In this document: positions 11,100 to 23,905 of the stretch, one piece after another
How the letters are laid out: each line of letters begins with the position of its first letter
Numbering within the stretch: position 1 is the stretch's first letter
Assembly (NCBI RefSeq): GCF_000003815.2
Contig: NC_049991.1
Span: 14,415,873-14,479,872, forward strand
Direction of reading: 5' to 3'
DNA from: Branchiostoma floridae
Lineage: Eukaryota > Chordata > Leptocardii > Amphioxiformes > Branchiostomatidae
DNA length: 64,000 nt
Made by a program: the position numbers and the translations under genes
The notes under the pieces: model-generated
Databases searched by the model: none
What the model was told of the DNA's origin: nothing
The model's input: the letters and a program-made list of their open reading frames with translations, nothing else

Positions 11100-14000
11100 A
11101 GAGGCTAAATTAGACTTGCACGTTGAACACATATGTTGTGGCGAAACTTACTTTATTTATATCGACACTGTAAACCCCGTAGGCTGACTATTAGATTGGA
11201 CTTACTAGCGCTTTCCATTTACGTTATTTAGGGGTGTAGTGTCTTACTTTGGCTTCCGTGTACTTTTTCCTAAGGCAAGGTTGAAGGCAGGTTTGGCTTT
11301 GGACCATTATTAGTGTTCCTTGCCATTTATAACTTCCAACCTGTCCCAAATATAATTATCAAACACAAGCGAAAAGACCATTTCGTTTCACTTTTACTTA
11401 AGAGAAAAGGTTAGTATTTTCAATCTAAAGTTAATCAACGTTTGTAAGATACAGGGCTTCTCTCCACAGCACAGAATCCTACTTAAAATATACCGTTTAC
11501 GGTTAGATCTAATAGCATTGAAAGTGTCCATAGTATTCGACTTGAGACAACTATCCGCAAGGTGATAATTAAGGTTCCAATGCGTATTTCGTTTACTTCT
11601 CACTGTGGCTTGGGAAAGATATATCCTACCCAAACTGGCTAAAGGTTATGTTATTGATTCGATCATATGTTATTGTTATTGTTATTGGGTGGGCCGACTA
11701 CTCACTCTTTGCAGCCAGGGGCTGAATTGTATATATAGTAATGAGAATATAGTAATGAGAATAATATTCCGCTACTCATGAAGTGAATCAAAGTGTTATG
11801 AAGAGTTCATGCTGAAGAAGAGCTCGTTACTGAAATGGTTACCAGAAAACCATGTTGCCTCCTAAAATTTGAGAGACATTGAGACATTATACAGTGTTCT
11901 TTAGTCTCACTTTGTTCTATAAAGTAACATTGAAATACTATGTTTTGTAGAAACGCTGCGTTGAATGTACTGTATGCGTAACATGCAAAATACGAACGTC
12001 AGTACTTGAAATAAAGAAGCAAACAATAACTTCGCTAAGATGGTGTGGCCTACTACTATATTCTATTCTGTTGTAGCATATATTTCATTCTTAATTATAT
12101 TTTATCTAATGTGTAAAGACGTGAATGTGTTGATGTCGACACAAGGACTTGTGTCTAAGTGTAGCGAACATTGGTGAATTTGGGCGATCCGTACTTTATC
12201 AACATCTAAAAGTTGATTTAGAATAAGCATGTGGCAATAAAACTAGTATTTATGATTATTAAAACCATATTTGATACGTTTTGATAAACGATTTTGGTAG
12301 TTCTATAGAGCAGTTGAGTGACGTCACAAAATCAGGTGATATTTCCTGTAAAGCTGGACATTTGACATGGTTGTCACGCATAAAGATGAAGCAAAGAGAA
12401 GTCAATCTTTTCAGAAAAATAAGTCACCCTCTGTCCCTCTGTTTGGTGCCAAATGGCCATTTTGGGGAGCCTGGACTATATACGGTTAAACGTGAATTTT
12501 TCTTTGGTTATTTTCTGCGTTATTGTTGTATAAAACTCTTCAGGTATCTAATTGCATTATTATCATCATTCAGTCGTATGATTCCTCACCAAATTTTATT
12601 GTTTGTTTGCTTTTGTTATTTGAAAAATCCAATAAAGAGGAGAAAAAAACTTCCTTCGCCCTCCCTGCCCAACACACAGTGTTAACGAATTTTCCCTGCA
12701 AAAATGGCAGGGACGGCGAAGAGAACTCGCGCCAGTCCCGAGTGTGCGCTGAATATCGGAGTTATCGGTGGGGTTCCCAGCCCGTCCCTGCCCGGGGACT
12801 GATTGGATTCAATGATGCCTAGCACACGGAAAGGGAGAAACCACTATTGATAGTGGGGCTAGGATGCACACCGCTGAGCGCTTAGCGGTAAATTCGGAAG
12901 CGTTTTCTGTCAGTACTGTGTATTTGACACTGTTGATATAATTTACTAACCTGAGTGCAGTGCCATATGATATTGTCCTTGTCTGTCCAAATCCAAAATA
13001 GAAAAAAAAGCTTCGGAAGCTTTCTACTCTGCAGGACTCCATCACCTGCATTTGCGGCGCCGGAACTTTTGCATCAAAACTACTGATTTATGAGATGTGG
13101 AACCGGTAACAAATACATATCGTCTAACACTAGAGCCCGGTGTATTCAAGAGTATCATCTCCGAGGGTTATCCGACGTTGCCTCCGCAGGTCTACTCGTC
13201 ACGAAGACTGCCTCAATGGCAGTTTACGTTGAACAATTCATGATAACAAATAACTTGTTACGTAGAATTAAAACATCTAAAAGCGCTTCGCGAACAACAT
13301 ACCGATAACATTGGATTAGATTGAACCGGTGTTACACTTAACAGTGAAGCAACATAGCTCGTAACGCTTAACGGAAGGGCTGATGATGCACACCCTCAGT
13401 TGAAAGTGACAGCAAAATGGAGACAGTGCTTGAGACAGTCGCGGATCACAGTGTACCAAAGTCTTGTGACGGAAAAGGCAGCAGCTGAGTCTTGTCACTG
13501 TCAGTTGTTGGTTGTCGTAGTTTCGCTGAAAATCCTGCAGCAAAAAAAGCTTTACACGTGACTAAACTACATGCAGATCTATCATATTCTACACCATTAC
13601 CTTCAAATAGCAAATCCAAGAGTATATTGACATTGTATATATGGCCGATATGTGAGATAACGCATAAACGTTAGAAATTACACATATAATTGTAAAAAAA
13701 CACATCCTTGCCTCACACTAATCCACACTATTTCAGGTTCATCTTTGTTAAGTTACATGAACATTACTCTAATGGAATGGCTTTAATGTAGCAGAAAATG
13801 CCATATGATTCAATAACGTTGCCAGTGAACAATCGTAGTGCAATAAGGTTTATCATCATGAGTATCTTTACACATGAAGACCACCTCCTTAAACAACAGC
13901 TTATGTAAATCTACGTGTATGTCAATAACACTACAGGATTTGTATCTTTACCGAATGGCTGTACGCCGCAAAAACGGGGGACCGGTGAAATGATCCAAAT

Positions 14001-14310
14001 CGACGTCTGAGAGTTCAAAATGACCACCTCTATCTGAGACAGGCACCTGTGAAAATTTCCCGTCAAAATGGACCACAAAAGGTCAACTTGTATCCCGGGA
14101 TAGACGGATTTACTTTTTATATTCAGCTGTGGTCGGAGGTCGGGAAAAACAATTACGAGGTCACTAAGCCAAATCACTGACGTTACTTTATTACCTCAAT
14201 CGGTGACCATATCCGCTGTGCTTTTGCTGCTTCTCTTTCTACTGTACAAGTATACAATACCTCCCTTCTCTCTCCCTCTACTCTAGCTCTGTCTATCTCT
14301 CTATGGTATC
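11100..14310. other. Gene-free interval
   Basis: Several open frames of up to 134 codons (for example 12281-12685) were read. None shows a domain, signal peptide or consistent splice sites. The stretch is mostly AT-rich intergenic sequence. Confidence 0.4.
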
Positions 14311-14316
14311 GGCACG

Positions 14317-14400
<84 letters not shown>

Positions 14401-14417
14401 CACACACACACACACAC
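14317..14417. repeat. Compound (CT)n-(CA)n microsatellite
   Basis: A run of CT dinucleotides with a few TTT interruptions passes directly into a run of CA dinucleotides, about 100 bp in all. It creates a spurious Arg-Glu/Cys-Val open frame on the minus strand. Confidence 0.95.
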
Positions 14418-14419
14418 AT

Positions 14420-17263
14420 TTTGACAATGCACCATTAAAGTAGCTTATTAAGTAGGACCGATTTGAATAGTTTTTTTATCGATACGAAGCAGGCAAGGTG
14501 AATCGTGTGTACTTTGCTTGCAAATGGCTTGTATGGTTGCCATGCCATTGGTAAACTAAAAAAATGCAAATCATTCATTGCATCACTAACACATTTGATG
14601 TTTCAATGCTTTAAACATCTTGAACTTCCGCCCATCCGAAAGATCTGATGTAACGTTGTCACTAGATTGCCACATATCAGTTATTGGCCTTACAACTGTT
14701 TTGAATCAGATTGATCTCGTGACAGGCGCAGAGTTGGCATGACGCCGAATTGACGCTAGCCGGCGCCTGGTGAGCAAGATACTGATTGACAGGCGCGTCC
14801 GACGATCAACGCTCTCGTCATTTTTACGACATTAAAACGTTCGTTCTCCCTCTCGCATTGGCAGGTCGCTGGCTGACTGATTCAAACCAGGCAAAGCCTA
14901 AGGGGCCTCTCAAGCTAGATTTGTCTCAGTTAGCTATAGCCAAGTATTGCTGTGAAAGTCTGTGATCAAAAAGTTCATGAAGAATGGTTAGCGGCAGCCC
15001 CCCTCCCTCTGTTATCGCTTTTAGACGCCATTCAATTGATGGTCCATTCATATACTCATACACACTTCCTAAAGTCGTGATGTGGTAATCTACGAAGATC
15101 TTCGAGGTGTTAGATGCACAAATATATCTCTAAGGATACTTATAACTGGCTTCCTTTCACCATCATCCCGTAAGCAAGTGGTAGTTTCCCCGTAAACTGA
15201 AGACACCCCAAGAGTTCAAACATATACCCTGAAGATCAGTGATACGGCACACACAGGAGTCGTAGAACCCTAACGACAGGACGTGAGATACCATTCCCTC
15301 GTCCCGTGGCTCGCGGGAACGCCGCGGCGCCTCGTTTCACGGCATGTAGAAATATTTTCCCGCCGACATGTTGGCCTCTGTGACCTCAGTTTATCGGGGA
15401 ATGCGGCCCGGGCCGCGCGGGTCCGTGCTGGCGGAGGAGGACAATGCCTTCTGAAACGTTAGCCACACCGCCGGGGATTTGGGTGTAAGCATGACGAGGG
15501 GTGCACGAGGGGGAAAACACACACGGGGAAAAGTCAGGCGGTATTTCGGCCCTGACTGAGCTCGAAAAAAACAACAACGTGGTCTTTTACATTTACTATC
15601 ATAAAAATATACTTCCAGGTGGTGATATGTGCGAGTAGCACGTTCTAGAACAATTGACCACATGGAAGCTTGCACGAGCGAAAGCGTGAACCGTGCAAGT
15701 CAGTTTGAAGAGCTTCATCCCCGTGTTTATGATAATTCCGTTATTCTAAAAAATAACTACAAACGCTGGTAAGTCACGGGCAGTTCTTTACAATGCGTCA
15801 TGATAATTCTTTCACGTCTCCACACAATATACTCATAAACTACGTGTTGTTTTTCTTTTGTGAAACTATTTTACACTGTCTGTTTACAATTAAAAAGTAG
15901 ACAGCAGAAAATTTCAGTTACGGATAGCGGATCACTATAGTCCGGATTCCGAACTCACGTTTTCTTGACTTGAGTATAGAGGTACATTTCACTAGTACTT
16001 AAGACAAGTATCAGTCACACACTGCGCAAAAACTACAACAAAACTCTTTCGCAAGTTCAAAGCATTTAATGCTGTGTTGTCGGTCAAAGCGGGTAAGCAC
16101 CCTCCGGGGTATGACACCTTGTATTCATTTCCAGCTCACAGCGAGTCTTTCCTAAACAAAACACTCAGATTAATCTCTACACAAACCCTTCCACTCACGT
16201 TACACAACGTGTACATTCACTGTGTCTAAACCACGCGATGTTTGAGATTCGTGGCAACCTACTTACTGCCCGTTGGACAGTACAATAAATAGTTCAGAAC
16301 TAAGTCCTGTGCACTAAACTAAATTAGCTTGGTATTTACACCTGTGTGTGCAATACTGGCCACATACAATCATCTGTACACATTGACACAATTTGTAAAA
16401 TTAATCCGTTATGAAGTTACACCATAGACATACATCTCTAACAAATTATTTCTTGACAAGGATTAATGTTTGTTCATTCTGTGATAGTTCACATTGTAAA
16501 GTGACGTATTGCATAATACAAAACAAATGTATTATCAGTTAATCCCATTGACCATAGAATGGGGGATACATTTCTTTCACCGCTTGTTTTTCTTGACAAC
16601 ATGGACGAAAATATACATGTCACTTGCATATACACGTGCGAAACAGCCGCATAAGTTACTTCGAAAATAATGTAAGTCATTCTAAGAACTATTACATCAG
16701 AAACAATTATGTATATAAATCAATACATTGTGTTACGAATGTACTTTGGGCCGTATCCAGGTAAGTTGTTACTTTTTTCTATACATAGAAAAAAGTTGCA
16801 CATCATGTACTGACAATAAGGTAATAATATGACACTGTGGTAACGTTAAACTTAATGGGTTTTAAAAGTATAGACAATACGTGGTTGATCCCGTACATTT
16901 GAACCTATGCTATGGTACAGGCATGTCTGTGGAAAAATACATTGATCTATTACACTGGCCATTTTTTTTTCGTCGCCAAGTTTGCAAATCCGGGCATGGC
17001 TGATTCACAGTCACTTTACTGTGAACAAGCTGTGATCTTTTAACAGTTAGTCAGGCTTTAGTCTAAGTTAAACGTTCAGGGAAAGAAGTTTCCGCTGTCT
17101 AGAAGTGCTGTCTCTTCTTGCCCATCTCTCTTGAGAGCTACACGTACAAGCTTGTCTCGATCTCAGCGATGTTCAATATGGCACGCTGGCCCTGTCCATG
17201 TTTTTGTCTTCTCAGTACCGTTAGTCTTAGATGACAAGTTGGAGAGGAAGGACGCCATGCAGC
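14420..17263. other. Gene-free interval downstream of the Cbx gene
   Basis: No exon was supported. A GC- and CpG-rich patch occurs at about 15295-15560 within otherwise AT-rich DNA. The part next to 17263 is presumably the 3' UTR and downstream flank of the minus-strand Cbx gene, but I could not fix a poly(A) site. Confidence 0.4.
15295..15560. promoter_or_regulatory. GC/CpG-rich patch, possible regulatory island
   Basis: The segment contains CGCGGGAACGCCGCGGCGCC and GGCCCGGGCCGCGCGGGTC-like words, a clear departure from its AT-rich surroundings. It lies about 2 kb beyond the 3' end of the Cbx gene. It could be the start of an unseen transcript, an enhancer or a foreign repeat. Overlapping open frames on the minus strand have no recognisable domain. 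Confidence 0.25.
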
Positions 17264-18929
17264 TCACGTTCCTCTGTTCTTGAAGAAGCCTTTATCGGTG
17301 AAACACTCTCTGACGGTGACTGTGACCATCCCGGTCGTGACGTCTGTGATGAGAACCTGGTTCATCAGGGCGTTAGGAGGCTGCCAGCCCGCGGCCTGGG
17401 CGGAACGGGGCTTGGGCTTGGGCACACCACTCGAGATGGTACGCGGCTTAGCCGAGGAGTTCTCCACCACGGTTTGTTTTCGACTGCCCGTGTCCTCAAA
17501 TGGGTTCCATATTTCGAAGACGGGCTGCTTACGTTTGGACGAGTCTTTTTGTGGTTTGTTTGGCGGTGAGGAAGGCTTGTGGGGTGGAGAGATGGGGGAC
17601 AGAGTGGGAGGGGTGGGGGCGGTGACGGCATGGCTGTGTTTCTTGCTTTTCCCCTTTGGTCGGCCCACACGCCGACGGACGGACAGATCCTTGGGCTTGT
17701 CTTTAGACCGTTTCTTGGCTTTGTGCGTCTTGGATTTTACCTTGAGAAGCGGGGCCGGTCGCTCCGAGGCCTTGGTGTGATTTAGTGGTGCGGCGGGACT
17801 CCGGCTTGGCAGCGAGATCTCGTCACCAGGCGATTTAGTTGCCCCTCCGAAGTGACCTTTGTGTTGGGTTTCCCTTTCCCAGGGAGGCCGGGCGGGAGTC
17901 GGGCTTCTCCCCGGACTGCCTGCGATCTGCTGCCCGCCCGGGCTCGGCTGGTCTTCCCCGGAAGACATCCCTGCCGGGCTCGGGACTTGGTCGTCTTCAC
18001 TCGGCGGAGAAGCGGCAGGACGGGACGAAACCAGCCCGTTCGATTGGGACGTCTCTTGGTCTGGACTGCCGCCTGGTGCTTCCTCCTCCTCAGTTCTAAC
18101 ATGGCCGCCAGGGTCCTCCTGCTCCGCGTACCCTTCCGAGTTAGGTTCGGGGAGCGCCACAGAAGCGTCTCCTAGAAATCCCTGTGTGATGACAATAAAA
18201 GAAAATATGTATACATTGCACCCATAACACGTGAATGGAACAAATGTCACATTTCAGCCAATAAATAATTAGATGAAATTGGAAAAGCTGGCATAGAGCA
18301 TTAGTGTTTAGCCTATTGGAAGGATACGCTCGTAATCAGAAAATTATTTTTACCTGTAGACGAAGTTTTTTCGGCTTGGGACCTCTCTTGTGGCCACCCA
18401 CCTCCCTTTCACGTAAGCTGAAATGGTCACAAAGACACAAAATCACCGACTGGCCATTTCCCGAACTTAAATGCAATGAGCTTCTGACTCCCAAATCCGC
18501 CATGTTTAGAAAATGGGGCACGCAGAGGCGGCCAGAAAACCCCCACAAAACGCACCTATTTTCGAAGGCTGCGAGAAGTCTGGGGTCCAGAATATTCTCC
18601 TCCGGCTCCCAGGTGTTGTACCTGAACACAACATGTCGGTGGTGAGACAGGGCGAGGTCAAAAAGGCAGCGAAAATGGACAAATCTGGACGCTACTCAAA
18701 CCATCCACAGACCGTACTTACTTGGGCGACCACCCCTTCCATTTCACCATGTACTCGGCTTTACCCTGGAAATAGAAAACACAGCAATAGTGAGACAGAC
18801 ATGTCGTGTGCACGGGCACAAACTACACAAACCGGAGGACATGTAGAGAACGGGCATCACCTTTCGGATCCTTTTTCTGACCAGGCATTCGGCGGCGAAA
18901 ACTCGTTCCCCTACAGCCGACAGCTCCAT
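17264..18929 (-). CDS. Cbx: Polycomb-group chromobox protein (CBX2/4/8-like), five exons
   Basis: Chromatin reader of the canonical PRC1 complex: the chromodomain binds trimethylated H3K27 and the C-terminal Pc box binds RING1. Coding exons on the minus strand are 18929-18861, 18765-18722, 18621-18556, 18417-18354 and 18181-17264; all junctions have AG/GT ends and the joined frame gives 386 aa. The start [11 protein letters not shown] matches vertebrate CBX starts. The chromodomain spans about residues 10-62, and the aromatic cage F11, W32, W35 is intact (VKWKGW motif). HKRGPKPKK follows at 69-77, an AT-hook-like [10 protein letters not shown] near 253, a long Pro/Ser/Lys-rich middle, and the Pc box at about 357-384 ([14 protein letters not shown] then GFFKNR). 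Length is close to human CBX8 (389 aa). The exon 3/4 junction yields Ser where vertebrates have Arg; a downstream AG would give Arg with a four-residue deletion but has a poorer pyrimidine tract. Confidence 0.93.
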
Positions 18930-19030
18930 GTTTCGGCAGATAAAGCTGCTGCGTGCTGACGACCTCCAATGTTGGAATTCCCTGCGGCGCGGTGCACAGC
19001 CCATAATACTCTCACGTTACGTCACCATGA
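18930..19030 (-). promoter_or_regulatory. Cbx upstream region with CRE-like site
   Basis: The DNA just before the Cbx start codon is GC-enriched and carries TGACGTAA (minus strand, about 19017-19024), a match to ATF/CREB-type sites. No TATA box is visible, as is common for chromatin-regulator genes. Promoter assignment rests only on position and composition. Confidence 0.35.
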
Positions 19031-22000
19031 CGGGGCAAACCATTGTCGCTCATTTTCTAAACGTCAGAATAACAGAATTGCGTAATATTCCATCTTTCTG
19101 TTACATCAAAATAAGAGATTATTGGGTTGTAAATGATTTTCTTATACACGTGTTGGATTCCTCGTGGAATTAGCGACGCCGAAAATGTAGTGGAGGTAGG
19201 GTGTACCGTAGTTCTGAAATGAATTGATTTTTTTAGCGCCATAGCTAATCGGTTTATCAAAACTGTAAAATATAGCCACACTGTGTTCCTCATATTCTGG
19301 AGATTATTATGGATTATCAAAACACTGTCTACCTTGTCACCCCTGTAGATCGAGTAGGTCTGTCCCGAGCACACATTTTCAAATCACGTTTACGAGAAAT
19401 ATTGATTTTTTTTAACCGGCGCGTCTGCTAATTTTCGCTCCCTCGATCACGTAACAGCTTTCAAATGTGTCTACAATTGAGACAACATTACGTTGAACTC
19501 TGTGCGGAAATATACAACATCGTGGCTTAGTCAAACTATGGTTGCATGACGAGGTGCGGAGGTTATGTTTTATGCCGTCTCACGCACAAGGTACAGGACT
19601 AGTCGCAGAAACAAAGAAAACGCATCAATATATCTTCCGTCGCACGCTATCGAAATATCAAGCCGTATCGTTTCTTTACAATGTACACCACCCATTACAC
19701 TGGCTCATATCGGTTGACTTTCTGGCGAGCAATAACATGGCAACATGCCTTGTTGTCCGCAACAATAACCTTAGAATTAGTTACATCTCTGTGAATCCAG
19801 CTCAATTACGGTGAATACGTGCGTATATGTGAGATATTGTATCTAGCTAAGTTCACTCTTTCTCTCTCTCTTTATTTTGCTTTTTTCATTGAAATGTATT
19901 CCGGGGATTACACACTTGGGCTATGGGCTACGCATGGAGGGTTAATTTGGTCAGTATGGATGGTCCTCTGTATTTACATCCAAATTGGAAGGCGGGGGGA
20001 TGCCGACACGTTTTCACACATTTTTGTTTAGATTGTTATCATTTGGGAGGTCCCCAATCAAACCACACTTCGTAATTAACTCGGAATGCGTGGAATGACC
20101 GATGAGGAAGTAAAGGAACACGGTCCATACGGTAGTTTGACAAACTTGGCGTCGTGAATTGAACATTTTCTTTAGAATTAGAATTAGAGACGCTGTAAAG
20201 AATATGTCAACGCAAGGGAGAACCTCAATTAATGACGGGTACACAAATACTAGTAAACTACGACGTTCTCGTTTAAACACCGTCAGACACATGAATATAA
20301 AACATTAAAAAACTTGTAGATATTTATTATATAGCAATGTTTTGTTGATTATTCCGACTGTGGCATGGCAGATGCAAGTCCGTGTAGACACGGATAGTTC
20401 TCTTGTACAGCATAGTTTTTTTTTTACTCCGTAGAACAGGCCAGATTTTCAAAGTTGTCCTTGTCTGTTGTCATGAGGAAAAGTTGATCGGAATGCTGTG
20501 TACTTTTCGTGGACCTCATCCTGTGCTCGGTTAGTTTTGGATAGAGAAGTCATATTTTCTCTCAACTGATCCATACGCTTTGTAATGATCTGCTTGGTGA
20601 ATATTGGGAAACAATCAAATAAGATTACTCAGCCATAACATTCAGTTGCATCGAGTAACCGTAGTAAAAACATGTGCGTGCCAATAATGACGAAGAACAG
20701 ATATCACTGATATCAAAGAGTAGATAAGCTACAATAACGGGCTATCTTTTCCGTACGTTTTCCCCGGAGTTACTATTAAAATTGGGAGTGAAAATAAACC
20801 CAACGAAACGTCTTACATTTTGAGGTAAGGCGCTAAGTAAGAAGATTATATATGTAACCTCTCGTCAAAGATAAATTTCTGCTGGAAACTTTAGAAAGGT
20901 CAAACAGTAAGTCTGGGAATAGGGGGACAGGAAAACTTCGGAAAGCTGAAACAAGGACTACAGGAACACAACTGGAAAAAGCATTGTGATATTAGACAAT
21001 GAAATACAGACAAAATCTCGATATGGTTACATGGATCATTTTAAAACATCACCGAACAGGAAAGAAGGCTTGAGGGTTAAACGTGGGGCGGTGAGATAAT
21101 GGCTTATCGGTGTGTAAATTTGGGAACAATCGCCGAACGATTTACACCTCGTCAGGGCGTTGATCGATGTGCCCGCGCTCGGTACCGTCGGGGGAATTCC
21201 TGCTCTGATTTATTCCAGCTTTCTCGGTTTTTAGTATTCTGACTACGCCAAAGCGACAAATCAACTTCTAAACGTAGTTCTAGTCACACTGGATGTTTTC
21301 ATTGTATAACGGACAGCCTGAAATAAAGCCAAACGTTATGCCCTCTGTATGTCATATACATGCATATCAATAGCCAAGAATCTAACTCTAACCAGAGTTA
21401 GACTTAAGTAGACACTTGCTGTATTGTTTTTACATTGTTTGTACCCTTTCATGTACCTGCAATTTGCAATAAAGTAAAATATATCATATCTATATATGTT
21501 TTCAGTGAACAAATTCCTTCTCTTCTGAAGGGAATGGAAAACCTTTTTGGTCCATGTTGCTCCATATGCACAATGAATGTTACTTGTTCTCAAAAATACC
21601 GTGATTGCAACGTGAGTTACTACTTGTATTTCGTCCAATATAAAACTTGACAGGAGGATAGATCTGTGTGTGGCACTCATGTAGGCTTTCACCAGTCATG
21701 TCGGCAGTCACGAGTCAAAGGCCAAGTATTCACGTCACCCTAACATTTCTGAGAACTGACTGTGCGGTGATGTAGTGCTCCGCTAGATGCCGCCAGTCGA
21801 ACACGAATTCGGAACTGACAAGACTAACAATACATGATGGAAATTTGTACCTACAAATAGGTAAATACGGTGCGTCCTTCGGTATGCCAAATGCACAAAT
21901 AGGGAAACTTCATGGTCGTATCCATATGTCAGAAGACATGAATGGCCCATTGTGAATTTTTCGGCATCATGCATGTACCGGGCTTCAGGAGTACTAGAGT

Positions 22001-22610
22001 TGTCACGATCAGGTAAACCCAGAAATCCTAACATTATATACTGTAAGTAACACGGTCCTGGGGCAATGGATGTGTTGAGACGTAAATCTGGGCTGAACTT
22101 TTCAGCGCAATTTCCATGCTGAAATTCAATAGATGTCTTGGCTGTTACAGAACTTGAAGGCTACCAATGAGAAGAGAAATTATCCACACGCTGAAAGCTA
22201 TCTCACTACAATAAAGACGTACTATAAAGCGTACGTAGATTTGGGTACCATCCTACTCCTAGCCTTATGCCCGCTTCTATTGTAAGCTCTCTCGCATCTT
22301 GAACCTTAGGCCACACCAATTTAGTTTTTGAGAACTTTCTCGGATAAAAAAAAACACGACGCTTTACTGGAATTCGAATATGATAATAAAGATAGAAAGT
22401 CTGTACAGATCTAGACACAGTAACACTAACAGCAGGTATATATAAGCCAGATGCAAGTTCTCCTCTCTCAGTCCTCTGTTTTTTACCGCTTGCAAGCTTT
22501 TGATTATAAAATTTCCGAGAACCAAGCAAGTAGACTGGTTGGCTTTCCCAAATCACGTCACACGTACACCCCCCTCATCTCTATCAGACTAACGCTGGCT
22601 ATTATACATT
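19031..22610. other. Gene-free interval
   Basis: Scanned on both strands; no exon with domain or splice support was found. A short hairpin-prone segment occurs near 21100-21160 (GGTGTGTAAATTTG.. and ..CGATTTACACC), with GATAA words nearby, but nothing that can be named. Confidence 0.4.
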
Positions 22611-22614
22611 TGAG

Positions 22615-22712
22615 AATAATTTGCCAGGCAGGGGAGTTTTGCTACCAGAGGAGTTGGCCTGCCGCGCAACATTTACCTTAGCATGGACTGACTCCCCTGA
22701 TCAATTTCCCGA
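22615..22712. mobile_element. Small inverted-repeat element, second copy
   Basis: In reverse orientation this carries the same GACTGACTCCCCTGATCAATT and CAGGGGAGTTTTGC words as 5456-5545, and similarity runs on into ATTTTACGATACCCGTAGCC. It is a non-coding dispersed repeat with inverted tips. Confidence 0.5.
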
Positions 22713-23828
22713 TTTTTTTTGGGCCGAATTTTACGATACCCGTAGCCCGGTACCGACCTTCGTGAGCGGACTTATAAGCGAACAAGGCAGGACTCCAGGT
22801 TTAAAACGATCCCCGCACTCGCGAAAGAAGGCCAGGTAGAGGCCAACATCCCCCAGTGGATATCGTGCCCTGTCCCCATGTTTACCTACCTCCAGGGACA
22901 GGGTGATTGATGAGAGCAAGGCCCCCTAGGTCAGCGGGACAAAGGCGACCCCCGGCCTGCGCACACTGCGGTTGTCCGGACAGCGCCGCGGGATCTATCA
23001 AACTGATAAGCACGGGTTGGGTGAACAGATCGAAACGTTGATACCATCTGTGCTATCAGCGACAAATAATGCGTGTCAAATACGAGATTTTCTGGGTTTC
23101 TAGCTGCTGTAACGTTGATAGTCTTGTAAACCGCCTTAATTCATGTAACAAATGATGGGATGTCTACTAATTCGACAATATACTGTAATCACTTGAACTT
23201 AATTGCACGACAATTGTACATCATGGTACAATGTATGGCGACAACTATTGCACAAAGTACAAAATAAAGGTAATAATAAAACAGGTGAACCGTGATGTGA
23301 CATTTCTGTGACGGAAGGAATACATTTAATGATTCATCAAGTTCATTCAAAGTGTAGTTATGACCAAGCAACATCGTATCTTAACTGTTTTCCTGTTTTC
23401 TGATTTTTATTGGTATAAAGAAAACCATTTCACACGAAAAACACATTTTCTCCGTCCTTTACTCTCCTTCATCCCTGCTGTTGTTTATTAACTGTTTTGT
23501 AGCATAATCTTTATTCACATTTCACACAAAAAAATGAATGAAATCACATGCATACACAAAAACAACATAACAGTTTGCAACTTCCAATTAACTTAGCAGT
23601 GTATAAGAAATAGATCCCCACTGATGTTTTTCGATTTTGTTGAATCTTGTGCTATGCTTGGGTTGCTAATAAACTGTTGTTTGTGTCCGTGACCAACTCG
23701 TTCCTATTCCTTCGTTCGTCTCCCTTTTCTTCTGAACATGGTTTGTTTGAAAAAAGTCAAACTAAGATAATCAAGTTTGTATGTTTGGCAAGATAACTTC
23801 GTTACCTATTGTCGTTATATCCTGTCCA

Positions 23829-23905
23829 TGAATGATAATTATAACTTTCTTGCAAGTTCATGCCCTATTAAAGCCTAATTGCAAACAAAGTAAAGTAGTG
23901 GTATA
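23829..23905 (-). mobile_element. LINE/SINE 3'-end-like repeat, copy 1
   Basis: TTGCAAGTTCATGCCC followed by GCCTAATTGCAAACAAAGT is shared with the copy near 25246. Read on the minus strand it would be a retroposon 3' end running into an AT-rich tail. No coding part is attached. Confidence 0.4.

Noticed and set aside
12281-12685. 134-codon plus-strand open frame
   Set aside because: Low-complexity hydrophobic stretches from T-rich DNA and no recognisable domain.
17280-17785. Plus-strand open frames up to 166 codons across the last Cbx exon
   Set aside because: They are antisense to the Pro/Ser/Lys-rich part of Cbx; the minus-strand frame carries the Pc box and correct splice phase.
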